Assembly (NCBI RefSeq): GCF_003470665.1
Contig: NZ_QRJZ01000007.1
Location: 1 to 64,000, forward strand
Reading direction: 5' to 3'
Source: Collinsella sp. AM17-1
Lineage (GTDB): Bacteria; Actinomycetota; Coriobacteriia; Coriobacteriales; Coriobacteriaceae
Length of the DNA: 64,000 nt
A model generated the notes under the pieces. The model ran no database searches. It had not been told where the DNA came from and was given only the letters and a program-made list of their open reading frames with translations. Each line of letters starts with the position of its first letter. The stretch's first letter is position 1. This document shows, piece after piece, positions 36,429-47,439 of this stretch. Made by a program: the position numbers and the translations under genes.

Positions 36429-37136
36429 ATGACTGACCACGCTTTAGACCGAGCGCAGCTAGCCGAAGCCGTCGGCAACGATATTGCCGACATGGCCCAT
36501 TTTTGGATGCTACGGAAGTTCCAGTTTTTGGAGCCGGCGCGCGAACAGTTCGAGATCATTGTCGACCCGTGGCTCAGCTATTGCACCGAGCCTTCGCAAA
36601 ACGAAATCATGGCCTACAACATGGCATTTACCGATTGGCTGCTCTTCGAGCGCCCCTATCGCCATGGCAAGACGCTGCTCGAGCTGTATGTTGAAGAGCC
36701 GCCGACATCGCTTTCGCCTGCCTCGCTCAAGCGGCTCGAGCAGGTACGCGACACGCAGTATTTCTCGCGCTTTGGCATTTTGGACAAGGATCCTGCGACT
36801 GGTATGGTCGCGCTGAAGGACACGCGCACCGACTGTCGCTTTGATGTCTACGACCCGCATATCGTGCAAAAGGAGCATTGGAGCGACGGAGCGATTGCGG
36901 TGCGCCTCGCCTGCGTCGACGATGTCTGGCTGACGGCGGGACAACTCTATCTGTATGACATCGCACGCCTGAGTGACACGGCGGTCGACGGGCCTGGCGC
37001 CGTTCATCCAGAAGACCTGGAAGATGGCTTCGACACCTCATGCATCAGCTTCTTTTTGCGCCTGGTCCGCGACATCATGGGCGCCCAGGGGCGGTACGTA
37101 AAGTCGCTCAACATCTACGAGCAGGAGTGGGAGTAG
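36429..37136 (+). CDS. Hypothetical protein
   Basis: A 235-residue acidic, soluble protein that I do not recognise. It is rich in aromatic residues (MAYNMAFTDWLLFERPYRHGK) and has no membrane segment or signal peptide. GAGGAGG lies 6 nt before the ATG. Stand-alone gene, with array B of 57-nt hairpins starting 37 nt after its stop. The regular spread of charged and hydrophobic residues and the good ribosome binding site support a real gene. Confidence 0.75.
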   Translation: MTDHALDRAQLAEAVGNDIADMAHFWMLRKFQFLEPAREQFEIIVDPWLSYCTEPSQNEIMAYNMAFTDWLLFERPYRHGKTLLELYVEEPPTSLSPASLKRLEQVRDTQYFSRFGILDKDPATGMVALKDTRTDCRFDVYDPHIVQKEHWSDGAIAVRLACVDDVWLTAGQLYLYDIARLSDTAVDGPGAVHPEDLEDGFDTSCISFFLRLVRDIMGAQGRYVKSLNIYEQEWE

Positions 37137-37172
37137 GGGATGGGCTGTCGCAGCGCCGCCGCGTGTCTATTT

Positions 37173-37469
37173 GTCTCGATCTGTAACGTTTAGGGACAAA
37201 AAACCGGTCTACCTGTTACAGATCGAGACGAACGCTTGGGTGCCGCTGGTTTGTCTAAATCTGTAACGTTTGGGGGCCTGGAGAACGTCTAACTGTTACA
37301 GACCGAGACGTTTGGCACCTGGTTGGGGGAATGTCTCAATCTGTAACATCTACAGGCCCAAATTCGACCTACCTGTTACAGATTGAGACAAAGGTTGGAC
37401 GCACGACTGAAAATCTCGATCTGTAACAACTAGAGGCCCAAAGACTGTCTTCCTGTTACAGATCAAGAC
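37173..37469. repeat. Array B: four 57-nt palindromic hairpins
   Basis: Copies at 37173-37229, 37253-37309, 37333-37389 and 37413-37469, each exactly 57 nt with starts exactly 80 nt apart. The arms are GTCTCRATCTGTAAC and GTTACAGATYGAGAC with minor variants (copy 2 GTCTAAAT...GACCGAGAC; copy 4 ...GATCAAGAC). The last copy ends 20 nt before the start codon of the nuclease gene, directly before its ribosome binding site. Confidence 0.93.
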
Positions 37470-37489
37470 ATTTGTCAGCGGAGGCAACG

Positions 37490-38566
37490 GTGGCGATGGT
37501 CTATTTGTCCGATGTGGTGGTGATGGAAGTGTCTAATACCGTTCTTAAACACAAGCAGACGACACGTAACACCTTGGCGCGGAATAGGATGCTTGCCAGG
37601 CTCACGGAGGCGACCGAGCAAGGTGCGCTGCTCGCAACGCATGACAATACCGAGCTCATGTGGATGCGACGCCATGTTGGAACCGACGATATCGCGGAAC
37701 CCGAGCCGTATTTGTTCTGCTTTCAACATGATTGGGGTGTGCTGACGCCGGCGGAGCGAACGCTGCGTACCATCAAAGGGCTTGCAGAGTTTCATCCCGA
37801 TTGGGCGTTTTGGGGCTATGACGCGGCGCTTTTGTGGGGTCTGGAGGTGCCGAATGATCTGCTTGGGTCGCGTTTTCTTGTTAAGACGGGTTGTTCGGTG
37901 ACGTTGAGCGGCGGGTGCAGGTTGTTGCGTCCGCAGATGGCGGGCGCACTCGAGCATGTTGATGGCGTGCGGGTGACGTCGTTTTGGCGCACGGTGGAGG
38001 ATTGCCTACTGCGTGCGCCGTTCTCCTATGGGTTGGCGATTGCCGATTCTGCACTGCGGGCGAAAGGCGTATCACGTGGGGATTTGTGCGAGCGCCTCCG
38101 CGCCGATTGCGAGGGCAGGCGAGGGTATCGCAGGGCACAGGTGATTGCGTCGTATGCGGACGGGCTGTCTGAAAACGGCGGCGAGTCTCGGTTCCGAGCA
38201 TTCTTTATTGCGTACGGCTTTCCGGTTCCGGAGCTGCAGGTGGAGTTTCGCGACCCGCTCGATCCGAGCCAGGTGTTTCGCGTCGACTATTTTTGGCGGC
38301 TCGAGGACGGGACGTGTGTCATCGGCGAGCTCGACGGAAAGGGGAAGTACACCTTGCAGAGCGGCGAGGGTCGGGAGTCGGTTGACCCATTCGTGGCAGA
38401 GCGTCAGCGGGAATCTCATCTGACAATGCTCGGGCATAAGGTGCTTCGGTTTACGTTTAACGAACTCAAAGACCCGGGGAAGCTAGTCGAGAAAATGAGG
38501 CTGGCGGGTATTCCTCGGCAGGTTGAATTGGCTGAGGAGTGGAGATGCCAGTGGTATGGGCGCTGA
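37490..38566 (+). CDS. AbiEi/DUF559-like protein with PD-(D/E)XK nuclease domain
   Basis: A 358-residue protein. The N-terminal 150 residues resemble actinobacterial AbiEi-like antitoxin domains (ending HPDWAFWGYDAALLWGLEVP). The C-terminal part resembles DUF559/Vsr-type nucleases: GESRFRAFFIAYGF, then RVDYFW (Asp) and IGELDGKGKY (Glu and Lys), the residues of a PD-(D/E)XK site. The GTG at 37490 has GGAGG 5 nt upstream; an ATG at 37496 is possible. No AbiEii toxin gene is adjacent. Arrays of 57-nt palindromes end 20 nt before and start 8 nt after it. It ends in TGA. The assignment is by motif only. Confidence 0.75.
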   Translation: MAMVYLSDVVVMEVSNTVLKHKQTTRNTLARNRMLARLTEATEQGALLATHDNTELMWMRRHVGTDDIAEPEPYLFCFQHDWGVLTPAERTLRTIKGLAEFHPDWAFWGYDAALLWGLEVPNDLLGSRFLVKTGCSVTLSGGCRLLRPQMAGALEHVDGVRVTSFWRTVEDCLLRAPFSYGLAIADSALRAKGVSRGDLCERLRADCEGRRGYRRAQVIASYADGLSENGGESRFRAFFIAYGFPVPELQVEFRDPLDPSQVFRVDYFWRLEDGTCVIGELDGKGKYTLQSGEGRESVDPFVAERQRESHLTMLGHKVLRFTFNELKDPGKLVEKMRLAGIPRQVELAEEWRCQWYGR

Positions 38567-38574
38567 GAGGTTTT

Positions 38575-38712
38575 GTCTCGATCTGTAACGTTTAGAGTTT
38601 GTTTGAGCTCGTAATTGTTACAGATCGAGACAAGCCGGTGAAACGTCGACCGAATGTCTCGATCTGTAACATCAGGGGGCCCAATAACCCTGTACCTGTT
38701 ATAGATCGAGAG
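38575..38712. repeat. Array C: two 57-nt palindromic hairpins
   Basis: Copies at 38575-38631 and 38656-38712, starts 81 nt apart. The first starts 8 nt after the stop of the nuclease gene. The second is partly decayed (right arm GTTATAGATCGAGAG). Together with array B it brackets that gene. Confidence 0.92.
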
Positions 38713-38861
38713 ATTTCCCTAGTGCCGCTGGGATGGGACTGCAACGTATTCCGTCCCCCACATCCTCTCTTCCTTCCGTTAACCGATGCGTCTGCAGCAA
38801 TCCAGCGGGACTAGGTGATAATGGACAAATGTTCAAGTTAATCGTGAGGGAGGAGCTCGAT

Positions 38862-40232
38862 ATGGCATCTGCCGATCGTTCCACGTTGTTTATCAATGCG
38901 ACCATTCTGGATGGTTCGGAGCATATGGAGCCGCAACCCGATATGGCCGTGACTGTTGAGCGCGGCGTCATCACCTGGATGGGGCCGAGTGCTGTGGCGC
39001 AGGCGCCTGCAGGTGCCGAGGTTATCGACCTGGGTGGTGCGTATCTCATGCCCGGTCTCATCAATATGCACGTGCACCTGTGCGGCTCGGGCAAGCCTGT
39101 CTCGGCCGGCGATGCGGGAGCGCTGATGAAGAAACTCGATAATCCCGTGGGCCGTGCCATCGTCTGCCGCATCCTCAAGGGCAGTGCCCAGCAGCAGCTG
39201 GCAAGCGGCGTGACCACGGTGCGCGGCGCGGGCGACCCGTTGTTTGCCGACATTGCCGTGCGCGACGCTATCGACGCCGGCAAGTATCAGGGTCCGCGCC
39301 TGGTGGCGCCGGGAACGGGCGTCACGGTGCCGGGCGGCCATGGCGCGGGCTTGTTCGCCCAGGTGGCCAACAGCCCCGTCGAGGCAGCCGAGCAGGTGCG
39401 AGACCTGTATGCGCGCGGCGCCGACGTCATTAAGCTGTTCGTAACGGGCGGTGTGTTCGATGCGACCGAGGTGGGCGAGCCGGGCGTGCTGCGTATGCCG
39501 GTGGAGGTTGCCGCGGCGGCGTGCAAGGCGGCGCACGAGGTGGGCCTGCCGGTTATGGCCCATGTCGAGAGTACCGAGGGCGTGAAGGCCGCGCTTGAGG
39601 CCGGCGTCGATACGATCGAGCACGGTGCCCCGATGACGCCCGAGATCCTGGAGCTGTACCGTGGCGCCGCGGGCACGCAGCTCGAGGGACGTGCGCCCAG
39701 CGTTACCTGCACGATCAGCCCGGCGCTACCGTTTGTATTGCTCGACCCGGAAAAGACCCATTCGACCGATACGCAAAAGAAGAACGGCGACATCGTGTGC
39801 TCGGGCATTATCGAGAGTGCTCGTGCGGCGCTGGAAGCTGGCGTTAAGGTGGGCCTTGGCACAGATTCGAGCTGCCCGTTCGTGACGCAGTACGACATGT
39901 GGCGTGAGGTGGCCTATTTTGCCAAGTATGTCGGCGTGAGCAACGCCTTCGCGCTGCATACGGCTACGCAGGTCAATGCCGAGCTCCTGGGGCTGGGCGG
40001 CGAGACCGGTGCGATCGAGTGCGGCAAGGCCGCCGATATTCTGGTGACGCGCAAGAATCCGCTCGATGACCTGTGCGCTCTGCGTGAGCCGATACATGTG
40101 ATGTGTCGCGGTGATCTGGTACGCAAGCTCAAGGTAAAGCGTATTCCCGAGGTGGACGCCGAGCTCGACGCGATTATGGCCATGCCGGCCGAGGCGCTGG
40201 CCGAGGAGCTCGCCCGCGACGGTGTGGCATAG
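38862..40232 (+). CDS. Amidohydrolase-family metal-dependent hydrolase
   Basis: A 456-residue member of the amidohydrolase superfamily, subgroup of prolidase/imidazolonepropionase-like enzymes. Metal ligands are visible: HVH in LINMHVHLCG, a likely carboxylated Lys in VIKLFVTGG, His of MAHVES, His of IEHGAPM, and Asp of GLGTDSSCP. A GAGGGAGGAG site lies 8 nt before the ATG at 38862; earlier in-frame starts overlap array C. The substrate may be a dipeptide or cyclic amide; it cannot be fixed from sequence. Confidence 0.88.
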   Translation: MASADRSTLFINATILDGSEHMEPQPDMAVTVERGVITWMGPSAVAQAPAGAEVIDLGGAYLMPGLINMHVHLCGSGKPVSAGDAGALMKKLDNPVGRAIVCRILKGSAQQQLASGVTTVRGAGDPLFADIAVRDAIDAGKYQGPRLVAPGTGVTVPGGHGAGLFAQVANSPVEAAEQVRDLYARGADVIKLFVTGGVFDATEVGEPGVLRMPVEVAAAACKAAHEVGLPVMAHVESTEGVKAALEAGVDTIEHGAPMTPEILELYRGAAGTQLEGRAPSVTCTISPALPFVLLDPEKTHSTDTQKKNGDIVCSGIIESARAALEAGVKVGLGTDSSCPFVTQYDMWREVAYFAKYVGVSNAFALHTATQVNAELLGLGGETGAIECGKAADILVTRKNPLDDLCALREPIHVMCRGDLVRKLKVKRIPEVDAELDAIMAMPAEALAEELARDGVA

Positions 40233-40265
40233 GTGTGACAAAGGTGTAGCTCCGTTGCCACATAC

Positions 40266-40304
40266 AAAAAGCCGAGGTCTCAACACGAGGCCTCGGCTTT
40301 TTTA
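40266..40304. terminator. Bidirectional terminator
   Basis: AAAAAGCCGAGG pairs with CCTCGGCTTTTTT around TCTCAACACGAGG. The symmetrical A and T runs let it work for the amidohydrolase (+) and the zinc-ribbon gene (-). Confidence 0.9.
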
Positions 40305-40325
40305 TCGAACAAATACTTAAGATTT

Positions 40326-40354
40326 GGGACAAACAAACCTGATTAATTTGTCCC
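40326..40354. repeat. GGGACAAA palindrome
   Basis: GGGACAAA (40326-40333) pairs with TTTGTCCC (40347-40354); the loop has AAACCTGATTAA. It is related in its GGGAC/GTCCC ends to the palindromes at 10617 and 40894. Confidence 0.65.
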
Positions 40355-40365
40355 GCGTGCGGGCG

Positions 40366-40839
40366 CTAAGAGCGGGTTTCCATCTTGGCGTGGCACTTGG
40401 GGCAGGTGACGCGGATCTTGCCTTTGCCCTTGGGGACGGAGAGCATCTGGCCGCAGTTGGGACACTTGAGGTATGCCGTGGTTTTGCGGCCCTTCCACAT
40501 CTTCTTGGCCGTGCGCTTGGCACGCTCAAAGTCTTCCTTGCTGGTGCCGGCCGCACGCGAGGCGTTGGCGGCCGCAGTCCCGCCGCCCAAGCTGGCGACG
40601 AACTTGCCTAGGCCGGGGACGTTTGCGGTCGCCGCGACAAAGGCATCGTTCTCCTTGCGGCGCGCGTCGATGTTTTTGGACAGGCCGCGCAGCACGCCCA
40701 ACACGATCACGGCGATGGCGATCCAGCTGAGCCACTGGATACGGGCCATCGATCCGATCATCGCGATGACGATTCCGGCAAAGCCCATCACGATGGTGAG
40801 CTCATCGGCGCCGTTGCGACCCTTCATAAAGTCATTCAT
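40366..40839 (-). CDS. Membrane-anchored zinc-ribbon protein
   Basis: A 157-residue protein. Two membrane segments (ELTIVMGFAGIVIAMIGSM and LSWIAIAVIVLGVLRG) are followed by a basic linker and a C-terminal zinc ribbon (CPNCGQMLSVPKGKGKIRVT, then CPKC). The second ATG at 40839 was chosen because AAAGG lies 8 nt upstream. Function unknown; the ribbon would face the cytoplasm and may bind nucleic acid or a protein partner. Confidence 0.75.
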   Translation of the reverse strand: MNDFMKGRNGADELTIVMGFAGIVIAMIGSMARIQWLSWIAIAVIVLGVLRGLSKNIDARRKENDAFVAATANVPGLGKFVASLGGGTAAANASRAAGTSKEDFERAKRTAKKMWKGRKTTAYLKCPNCGQMLSVPKGKGKIRVTCPKCHAKMETRS

Positions 40840-40893
40840 GCACATTGCCTTTCATTCGATATGCTGCACGCCTTTATACCCGATTTAGAGCAA

Positions 40894-40941
40894 GGGGGAC
40901 AAGTTCATCTGCACCAATGTGGTGCAAACGTACCTGTCCCC
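40894..40941. repeat. GGGGACA palindrome with GCACCA core
   Basis: GGGGACA at the left pairs with TGTCCCC at the right, and GCACCA with TGGTGC inside (loop ATG). Same family as 10617-10659. It lies between the divergently placed ends of csoR and the start side of the zinc-ribbon gene. Confidence 0.72.
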
Positions 40942-40951
40942 ATTGCACCAA

Positions 40952-41224
40952 TTACTTGGCGAGTTTGTCGACGACGCGTTCGATCTCGGCGAGCTTGGCG
41001 GCTTTGAGCTCCTCGTCGCCCGATTCGATGGCCGAGGCGACGCAGCCCTCAATGTGGGCCTTGAGCACGTCGGCGTTAATGCGCGCGAGGAGCGCCTGCG
41101 TTGCCATGAGCTGCGTGGAAATATCGACGCAGTAGCGGTCCTCCTCGACCATCCGCAGGATGCCGTCGATTTGACCGCGTGCCGTCTTGAGCATGCGGGT
41201 CACCGATTTATGGTCTGCCATCAT
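40952..41224 (-). CDS. csoR: Copper-sensing repressor CsoR
   Basis: A 90-residue all-helical repressor of the CsoR/RcnR family. The Cu(I) ligands follow the CsoR pattern: Cys in RYCVDIS, His and Cys in KAHIEGC. GAGGA lies 6 nt before the ATG. It is the third gene of the minus-strand order copA-copZ-csoR and should repress copA through the box at 44040-44056. Copper binding would release it. Confidence 0.92.
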   Translation of the reverse strand: MMADHKSVTRMLKTARGQIDGILRMVEEDRYCVDISTQLMATQALLARINADVLKAHIEGCVASAIESGDEELKAAKLAEIERVVDKLAK

Positions 41225-41272
41225 GGCGGGTCCTCGTTTCTGGTCGATGGGGTCGAATGTCTCTGGTAGCTG

Positions 41273-41494
41273 CTACGCGGCGGTTACGGACAGGGCGTGG
41301 AACTTCTCGCCGGCGCCCTCGACGGCGGCAGCAAGCTGCTCGGCGGTCACGGTGTCGGCGCACTCCACCTGTACGGTCTGAGTCTCGTGATCGGCATCGG
41401 CGTCGGTCACGCCGGCAACGTTGAGCAGTGCCGTCTCGACAGTAGCGTCGCAGTGGCCGCACATGAGGCCGGAAGTCTTGATTGTGTAACGCAT
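41273..41494 (-). CDS. copZ: Copper chaperone CopZ
   Basis: A 73-residue heavy-metal-associated domain: MRYTIKTSGLMCGHCDATVE with the Cu(I)-binding CxxC. It carries copper to CopA or CsoR. AGAGAGGAA precedes the ATG. It lies between copA and csoR in the copper operon. Confidence 0.92.
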   Translation of the reverse strand: MRYTIKTSGLMCGHCDATVETALLNVAGVTDADADHETQTVQVECADTVTAEQLAAAVEGAGEKFHALSVTAA

Positions 41495-41519
41495 GGGTAT
41501 TCCTCTCTGTTATGTCGGC

Positions 41520-41613
41520 TTTCCCAGGCACCCGACCTTGACCTTCAAGCCGTCGCTCGCGTACCAAAGTACGCGTCGCTCCTCTTTCAGGTCAATCTCG
41601 GGCACCTGGAAAA
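41520..41613 (-). other. Long imperfect hairpin between copA and copZ
   Basis: TTTCCCAGG...CCCGA..TTGACCT (41521-41543) pairs, with small loops, with AGGTCAA..TCGGG..CCTGGAAAA (to 41613); at the tip GCGTAC pairs with GTACGC. On the minus strand it lies after the copA stop and before copZ, with no T-run after it. It may protect or split the copA and copZ messages. Confidence 0.6.
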
Positions 41614-41641
41614 CCCGTTCTAAATGGACTTAATGGTGAGC

Positions 41642-43981
41642 CTATTTTGCCACTTTCGGCTTAAAGGTTCGCAGGCGTAGAGCGTTGCTTACGACGCACA
41701 CGCTCGACAGGCTCATGGCCGCAGCGCCAAACATCGGCGAGAGCTGCCATCCGGTGAGCGGGAAGAACACGCCCGCCGCCAGCGGAATGCCGATGCCGTT
41801 GTAGAACAGCGCCCAGAACAGGTCCTGCTTGATGTTGCGGATCGTGGCGCGCGAAAGCTCGATGGCGCGGGCGACGTCCATGAGGTCGCTGCGCATGAGT
41901 ACCACGTCGGCGCCCTCCTTGGCGATGTCGGCGCCGGTGCCAATGGCAAGGCCCACGTCGGCGCGCGCCAGGGCGGGGGAGTCGTTGATGCCGTCGCCCA
42001 CCATGGCGACCTTGCTGCCCGCATCCTGCAGTTCGCGCACGTGGCGTTCCTTGTCGGCGGGCAGGACGTCGGCGATGACCTGCGCACGGTCGAGTCCCAC
42101 ACGGTGGGCGATTGCTTCGGCAGTGACGCGGTTGTCGCCGGTGAGCATGCGCACGTCGACGCCGAGCTTGCGGAGCGCGGCGATGGCCTCGGCGCTCGTC
42201 TCCTTGACCTCGTCAGCCACGGCAATGGTGCCGGCAAGCTCGCCGTTCTTGGCAAAGAACAGCGGCGTCTTGCCTTCGGCAGCAAATTGCTCGGCAAGAC
42301 CCGCGGGCACGGTAACGCCCAACTCGTTCATCAGGCACACGTTACCAGCGGCAATGGCGTTTTGCCCCTCGCGTGCCGTAACGCCACGACCGGGCACGGC
42401 AGCAAAGTCCTCGACCATGCGCGCGACGATTCCGCGCGACTCGCACTCGGCCATAATCGCCTCGGCCAGCGGGTGCTCGCTCGAGCGCTCCAACGCGGCG
42501 GCCAGCTTGAGCAGCGCCTTTTCGCTCATGGTGGGCGAGCCGTCGGCACGTGCGGCAACCACGATATCGGTCACGGCCGGCTTGCCTCGGGTGACGGTGC
42601 CCGTCTTATCGAGCACCACGGCGCCCACGCTGCGCAGGTTCTCTAGCGCCTCGGCGCTCTTAAACAGAATGCCCATTTCGGCGCCCTTGCCGGTGCCCAC
42701 CATAATGGCGACGGGCGTGGCCAGACCCAGTGCGCACGGACAGCTGATCACCAGCACGGCCACGGCGGAGGTGAGCGCCTCGTTTATGCTGCCGGTCAGT
42801 GCCATCCACACCGCAAAGGTTGCGGCCGAAATCACGAACACCACGGGCACGAACACGCCGGCGACCTTGTCGGCCATGCGGGCGATGGGCGCCTTGGTAG
42901 CGTTGGCGTCCTCGACGAGCTGGATAATCTTGGCGAGCGACGTATCGGCGCCCACACGCGTGGCGCGGAAGGTAAACGAGCCCGTGCGGTTGACCGTGGC
43001 CGCATTGACAGTGTCGCCGGCGGTCTTCTCCACGGGAATGGATTCGCCGGTGAGCGCGCTTTCGTCCACGGCCGAGCTGCCATCGAGCACCACGCCGTCA
43101 ACGGGGATGGACTCGCCGGGGCGCACACGCAGCACCTGGCCGGGCAGAATGGCATCGACGTCGACGGTGGCCTCGATACCGTCCTCGGCCACGACGGTCG
43201 CGGTCTTGGGTGCTAAGTCGATGAGCGCCTCGATAGCGCCGCCGGTTTTGGACTTGCTGCGCGTCTCGAGGTATTTGCCCACGGTGACGAGCGACAGGAT
43301 GGTGCCGGCGCTCTCAAAATATAGGTTGTCCATGCTCGTCATCATGGCCTCGTGCACCTGACCTGCGGCTAGCTGGTCGGCCATGATGAACATGGCGTAG
43401 AGCGACCAGGCGATGGACGCGGTGGCGCCCACGGCGATGAGGGCGTCCATGATAGGCGCGCCGTGCGCGAGCGATTTAAACCCATTGATAAAGTACGCGT
43501 CGTTGACATAGACGATGGGGATGAGCAGGACGAGCTCGGTGAGGGCGAGCGTCATGCTGTGGGCATGGTCGGTGAAGACGCCGGGCAGTGGCCAACCGAG
43601 CATGTGCCCCATGCCTATGTAGAACAGCGGGATGAGGAAGATGATCGAGACGATGAGGCGGGTGCGCATGGCAGAGGCGGCGGCCTCCAACTTTTTGGTC
43701 GGTGACTCCATATGCGCGGCGCCGGACCTGGCTTGCGCACTTCCGCTTTGGACAGCGTCGGTGCCCGTGCTGATGGGCGAGGCCGAGTAGCCCGCGCGGT
43801 CGACAGCGGTGCAGATGTCGTCGGAGGTGACCTGCGCGGGGTCGTAGTCGACCATCATGGAACCGGCGAGCAGGTTGACCGCGACGCTTTGGACGCCGTC
43901 GAGTTTGCTCACGGCGCGATCCACATGCGCCTGGCAGGCGGCGCATGTCATGCCGCCCACGTCGAACTTATCTTGAGCCAT
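41642..43981 (-). CDS. copA: Copper-exporting P-type ATPase CopA
   Basis: A 779-residue P1B-type ATPase. One N-terminal metal domain ([13 protein letters not shown], CxxC at residues 13-16) is followed by a linker, eight membrane segments, the ion-path motif CPC ([12 protein letters not shown]), phosphorylation motif [11 protein letters not shown] locus [10 protein letters not shown], and [14 protein letters not shown] and the neighbouring csoR/copZ mark it as a Cu(I) exporter. AAAGGAG precedes the ATG. Transcription starts from a promoter with a CsoR box. Confidence 0.96.
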   Translation of the reverse strand: MAQDKFDVGGMTCAACQAHVDRAVSKLDGVQSVAVNLLAGSMMVDYDPAQVTSDDICTAVDRAGYSASPISTGTDAVQSGSAQARSGAAHMESPTKKLEAAASAMRTRLIVSIIFLIPLFYIGMGHMLGWPLPGVFTDHAHSMTLALTELVLLIPIVYVNDAYFINGFKSLAHGAPIMDALIAVGATASIAWSLYAMFIMADQLAAGQVHEAMMTSMDNLYFESAGTILSLVTVGKYLETRSKSKTGGAIEALIDLAPKTATVVAEDGIEATVDVDAILPGQVLRVRPGESIPVDGVVLDGSSAVDESALTGESIPVEKTAGDTVNAATVNRTGSFTFRATRVGADTSLAKIIQLVEDANATKAPIARMADKVAGVFVPVVFVISAATFAVWMALTGSINEALTSAVAVLVISCPCALGLATPVAIMVGTGKGAEMGILFKSAEALENLRSVGAVVLDKTGTVTRGKPAVTDIVVAARADGSPTMSEKALLKLAAALERSSEHPLAEAIMAECESRGIVARMVEDFAAVPGRGVTAREGQNAIAAGNVCLMNELGVTVPAGLAEQFAAEGKTPLFFAKNGELAGTIAVADEVKETSAEAIAALRKLGVDVRMLTGDNRVTAEAIAHRVGLDRAQVIADVLPADKERHVRELQDAGSKVAMVGDGINDSPALARADVGLAIGTGADIAKEGADVVLMRSDLMDVARAIELSRATIRNIKQDLFWALFYNGIGIPLAAGVFFPLTGWQLSPMFGAAAMSLSSVCVVSNALRLRTFKPKVAK

Positions 43982-44028
43982 GGTTTCTCCTTTCTGCAGT
44001 TCGGTGTTGGAATTGTTAACCTGCCGAT

Positions 44029-44059
44029 ACTATACACCCATACCCCCTGGGGGTGTCCA
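44029..44059 (-). promoter_or_regulatory. copA promoter with CsoR operator
   Basis: On the minus strand, TGGACA (44059-44054) and TATAGT (44034-44029) form -35 and -10 boxes 19 nt apart. The ATACCCCCTGGGGGTGT dyad (44040-44056) fills the spacer and matches the pseudo-palindromic C-run/G-run type of CsoR site. Binding there would block RNA polymerase. Confidence 0.75.
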
Positions 44060-44132
44060 GTGGGGATGAAAATGTATGACATTTCGCTACAGATGCGGGT
44101 GGCTGCTCAATCGTTGGCAGCTCATGTCAAAC

Positions 44133-44269
44133 ATCTCGATCTGTAACATCTAGCGGGGAAAATGACCTCTAACTGTTACAGATCGAGATTATGTTTTGCG
44201 ATGTTTGAGTTCGTCTCAATCTGTAACGTGTAGACCCGGTTTTGTCTCGTAACTGTTACAGATTGAGAC
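44133..44269. repeat. Array D: two 57-nt palindromic hairpins
   Basis: Copies at 44133-44189 and 44213-44269, starts 80 nt apart. In the first, the terminal pair is A-T (ATCTCGATCTG with CAGATCGAGAT) instead of G-C; in the second an inner pair is A-T instead of G-C. Both changes keep pairing. The array lies between the divergent copA and DEAD-helicase genes. Confidence 0.92.
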
Positions 44270-44541
44270 AATCGGCCCAGGCCCGTCTCGTCCGCTCCGT
44301 CATCTGTGGTTTACGTGGGGGCATGCGAAGCACGGGTATACTAACCCGCGGCGAATCTGCTCCATCGCTTAGGGCCGCTGCGTCTGGACGGCGCGTGATA
44401 GGGCTGCCAAAGCGATCGCCAGCGTGCTGAGCAACGTCCTCTCTGTGCGCACCCGTTTTTGTATGTATTAGCGCACTACCAAGCACGCCCGCGCGGCCGC
44501 ATGCCGTGCCCATTGCGCGTGCAGATAAGGAACAACAACAT
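44270..44541 (+). promoter_or_regulatory. Upstream region of the helicase gene
   Basis: A 272-nt spacer with GGTATACT (-10-like, about 44335-44341) about 200 nt before the start codon and no clear -35. A long 5' leader would fit cold-shock-type control of a DEAD-box helicase. AAGG lies 11 nt before the ATG. No further gene was recognised in the spacer. Confidence 0.35.
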
Positions 44542-46812
<2,271 letters not shown>

Positions 46813-46845
46813 CATACGCATCGCCCGCTAGAGCGAGGTGAACCA

Positions 46846-46879
46846 AGGGCCCCGAGCAACTACGTTCGGGGCCCTTTTG
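46846..46879 (+). terminator. Terminator of the helicase gene
   Basis: AGGGCCCCGA pairs with TCGGGGCCCT around GCAACTACGT, followed by TTTTG. Confidence 0.92.
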
Positions 46880-46998
46880 TTTGCCGTATCCGATCGCTAG
46901 TTCAAATGTGATTTCCTCGGGAATGCATCTAGAGGATGCCGTGGGCTTGTTTCCTGCCATGCAGCAATGGGTCCTATGGGGTGCGCCGTGCATTTTTT

Positions 46999-47210
46999 GG
47001 AGTATTCTGCAGTTCGAGTTGTCTGCATATGATTCGACGTCGCCAACGGTGGCCTTCGGATATCCCTAGCGAGCGTTCCGAGTCAGATTTCGCCGTTTTC
47101 CGGAGCAGGGGGCGCGTCATTCTCGCCATGTCGGGACTTAGAATGATACGGCGCCCTACAGTTTTGCCCACCCGCGGCGGTGCTGGCGCGGTCACGTTGC
47201 AGAATACTCC
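46999..47210. repeat. Inverted-repeat element of about 212 bp
   Basis: GGAGTATTCTGCA (46999-47011) and TGCAGAATACTCC (47198-47210) are perfect inverted ends, each next to a run of six T. Inside, GGGCGC..TCATTCT (47110-47123) pairs with AGAATGA..GCGCCC (47140-47156). No coding frame is supported between them. The layout recalls a small non-coding mobile element or a large folded RNA. The remainder of the 46880-47439 spacer holds nothing else that I recognise. Confidence 0.55.
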
Positions 47211-47439
47211 GTTTTTTGTACGGGCCAGGATGGGGTACCTCAGGAGAACACGGCGGTATCCCGTAAATATATACAATCTGTACCGTAATTTATACAAAAC
47301 GAAGAGGCAGACAGCGTAGGGTGGGTGCATTGGGGTGCCTGGCGCACCAAAACGGGGAGCTCCCCCTCATGCGCCGTATACTCTGTCTGAATGTGAAAAC
47401 GGCTTGACGCGTTGCCAGGCGTAGGGAGAGGGTGCCTCG

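Noticed and set aside
37490..38566. Complete AbiE toxin-antitoxin pair
   Set aside because: No nucleotidyltransferase (AbiEii) gene is next to it; flanks are palindrome arrays.
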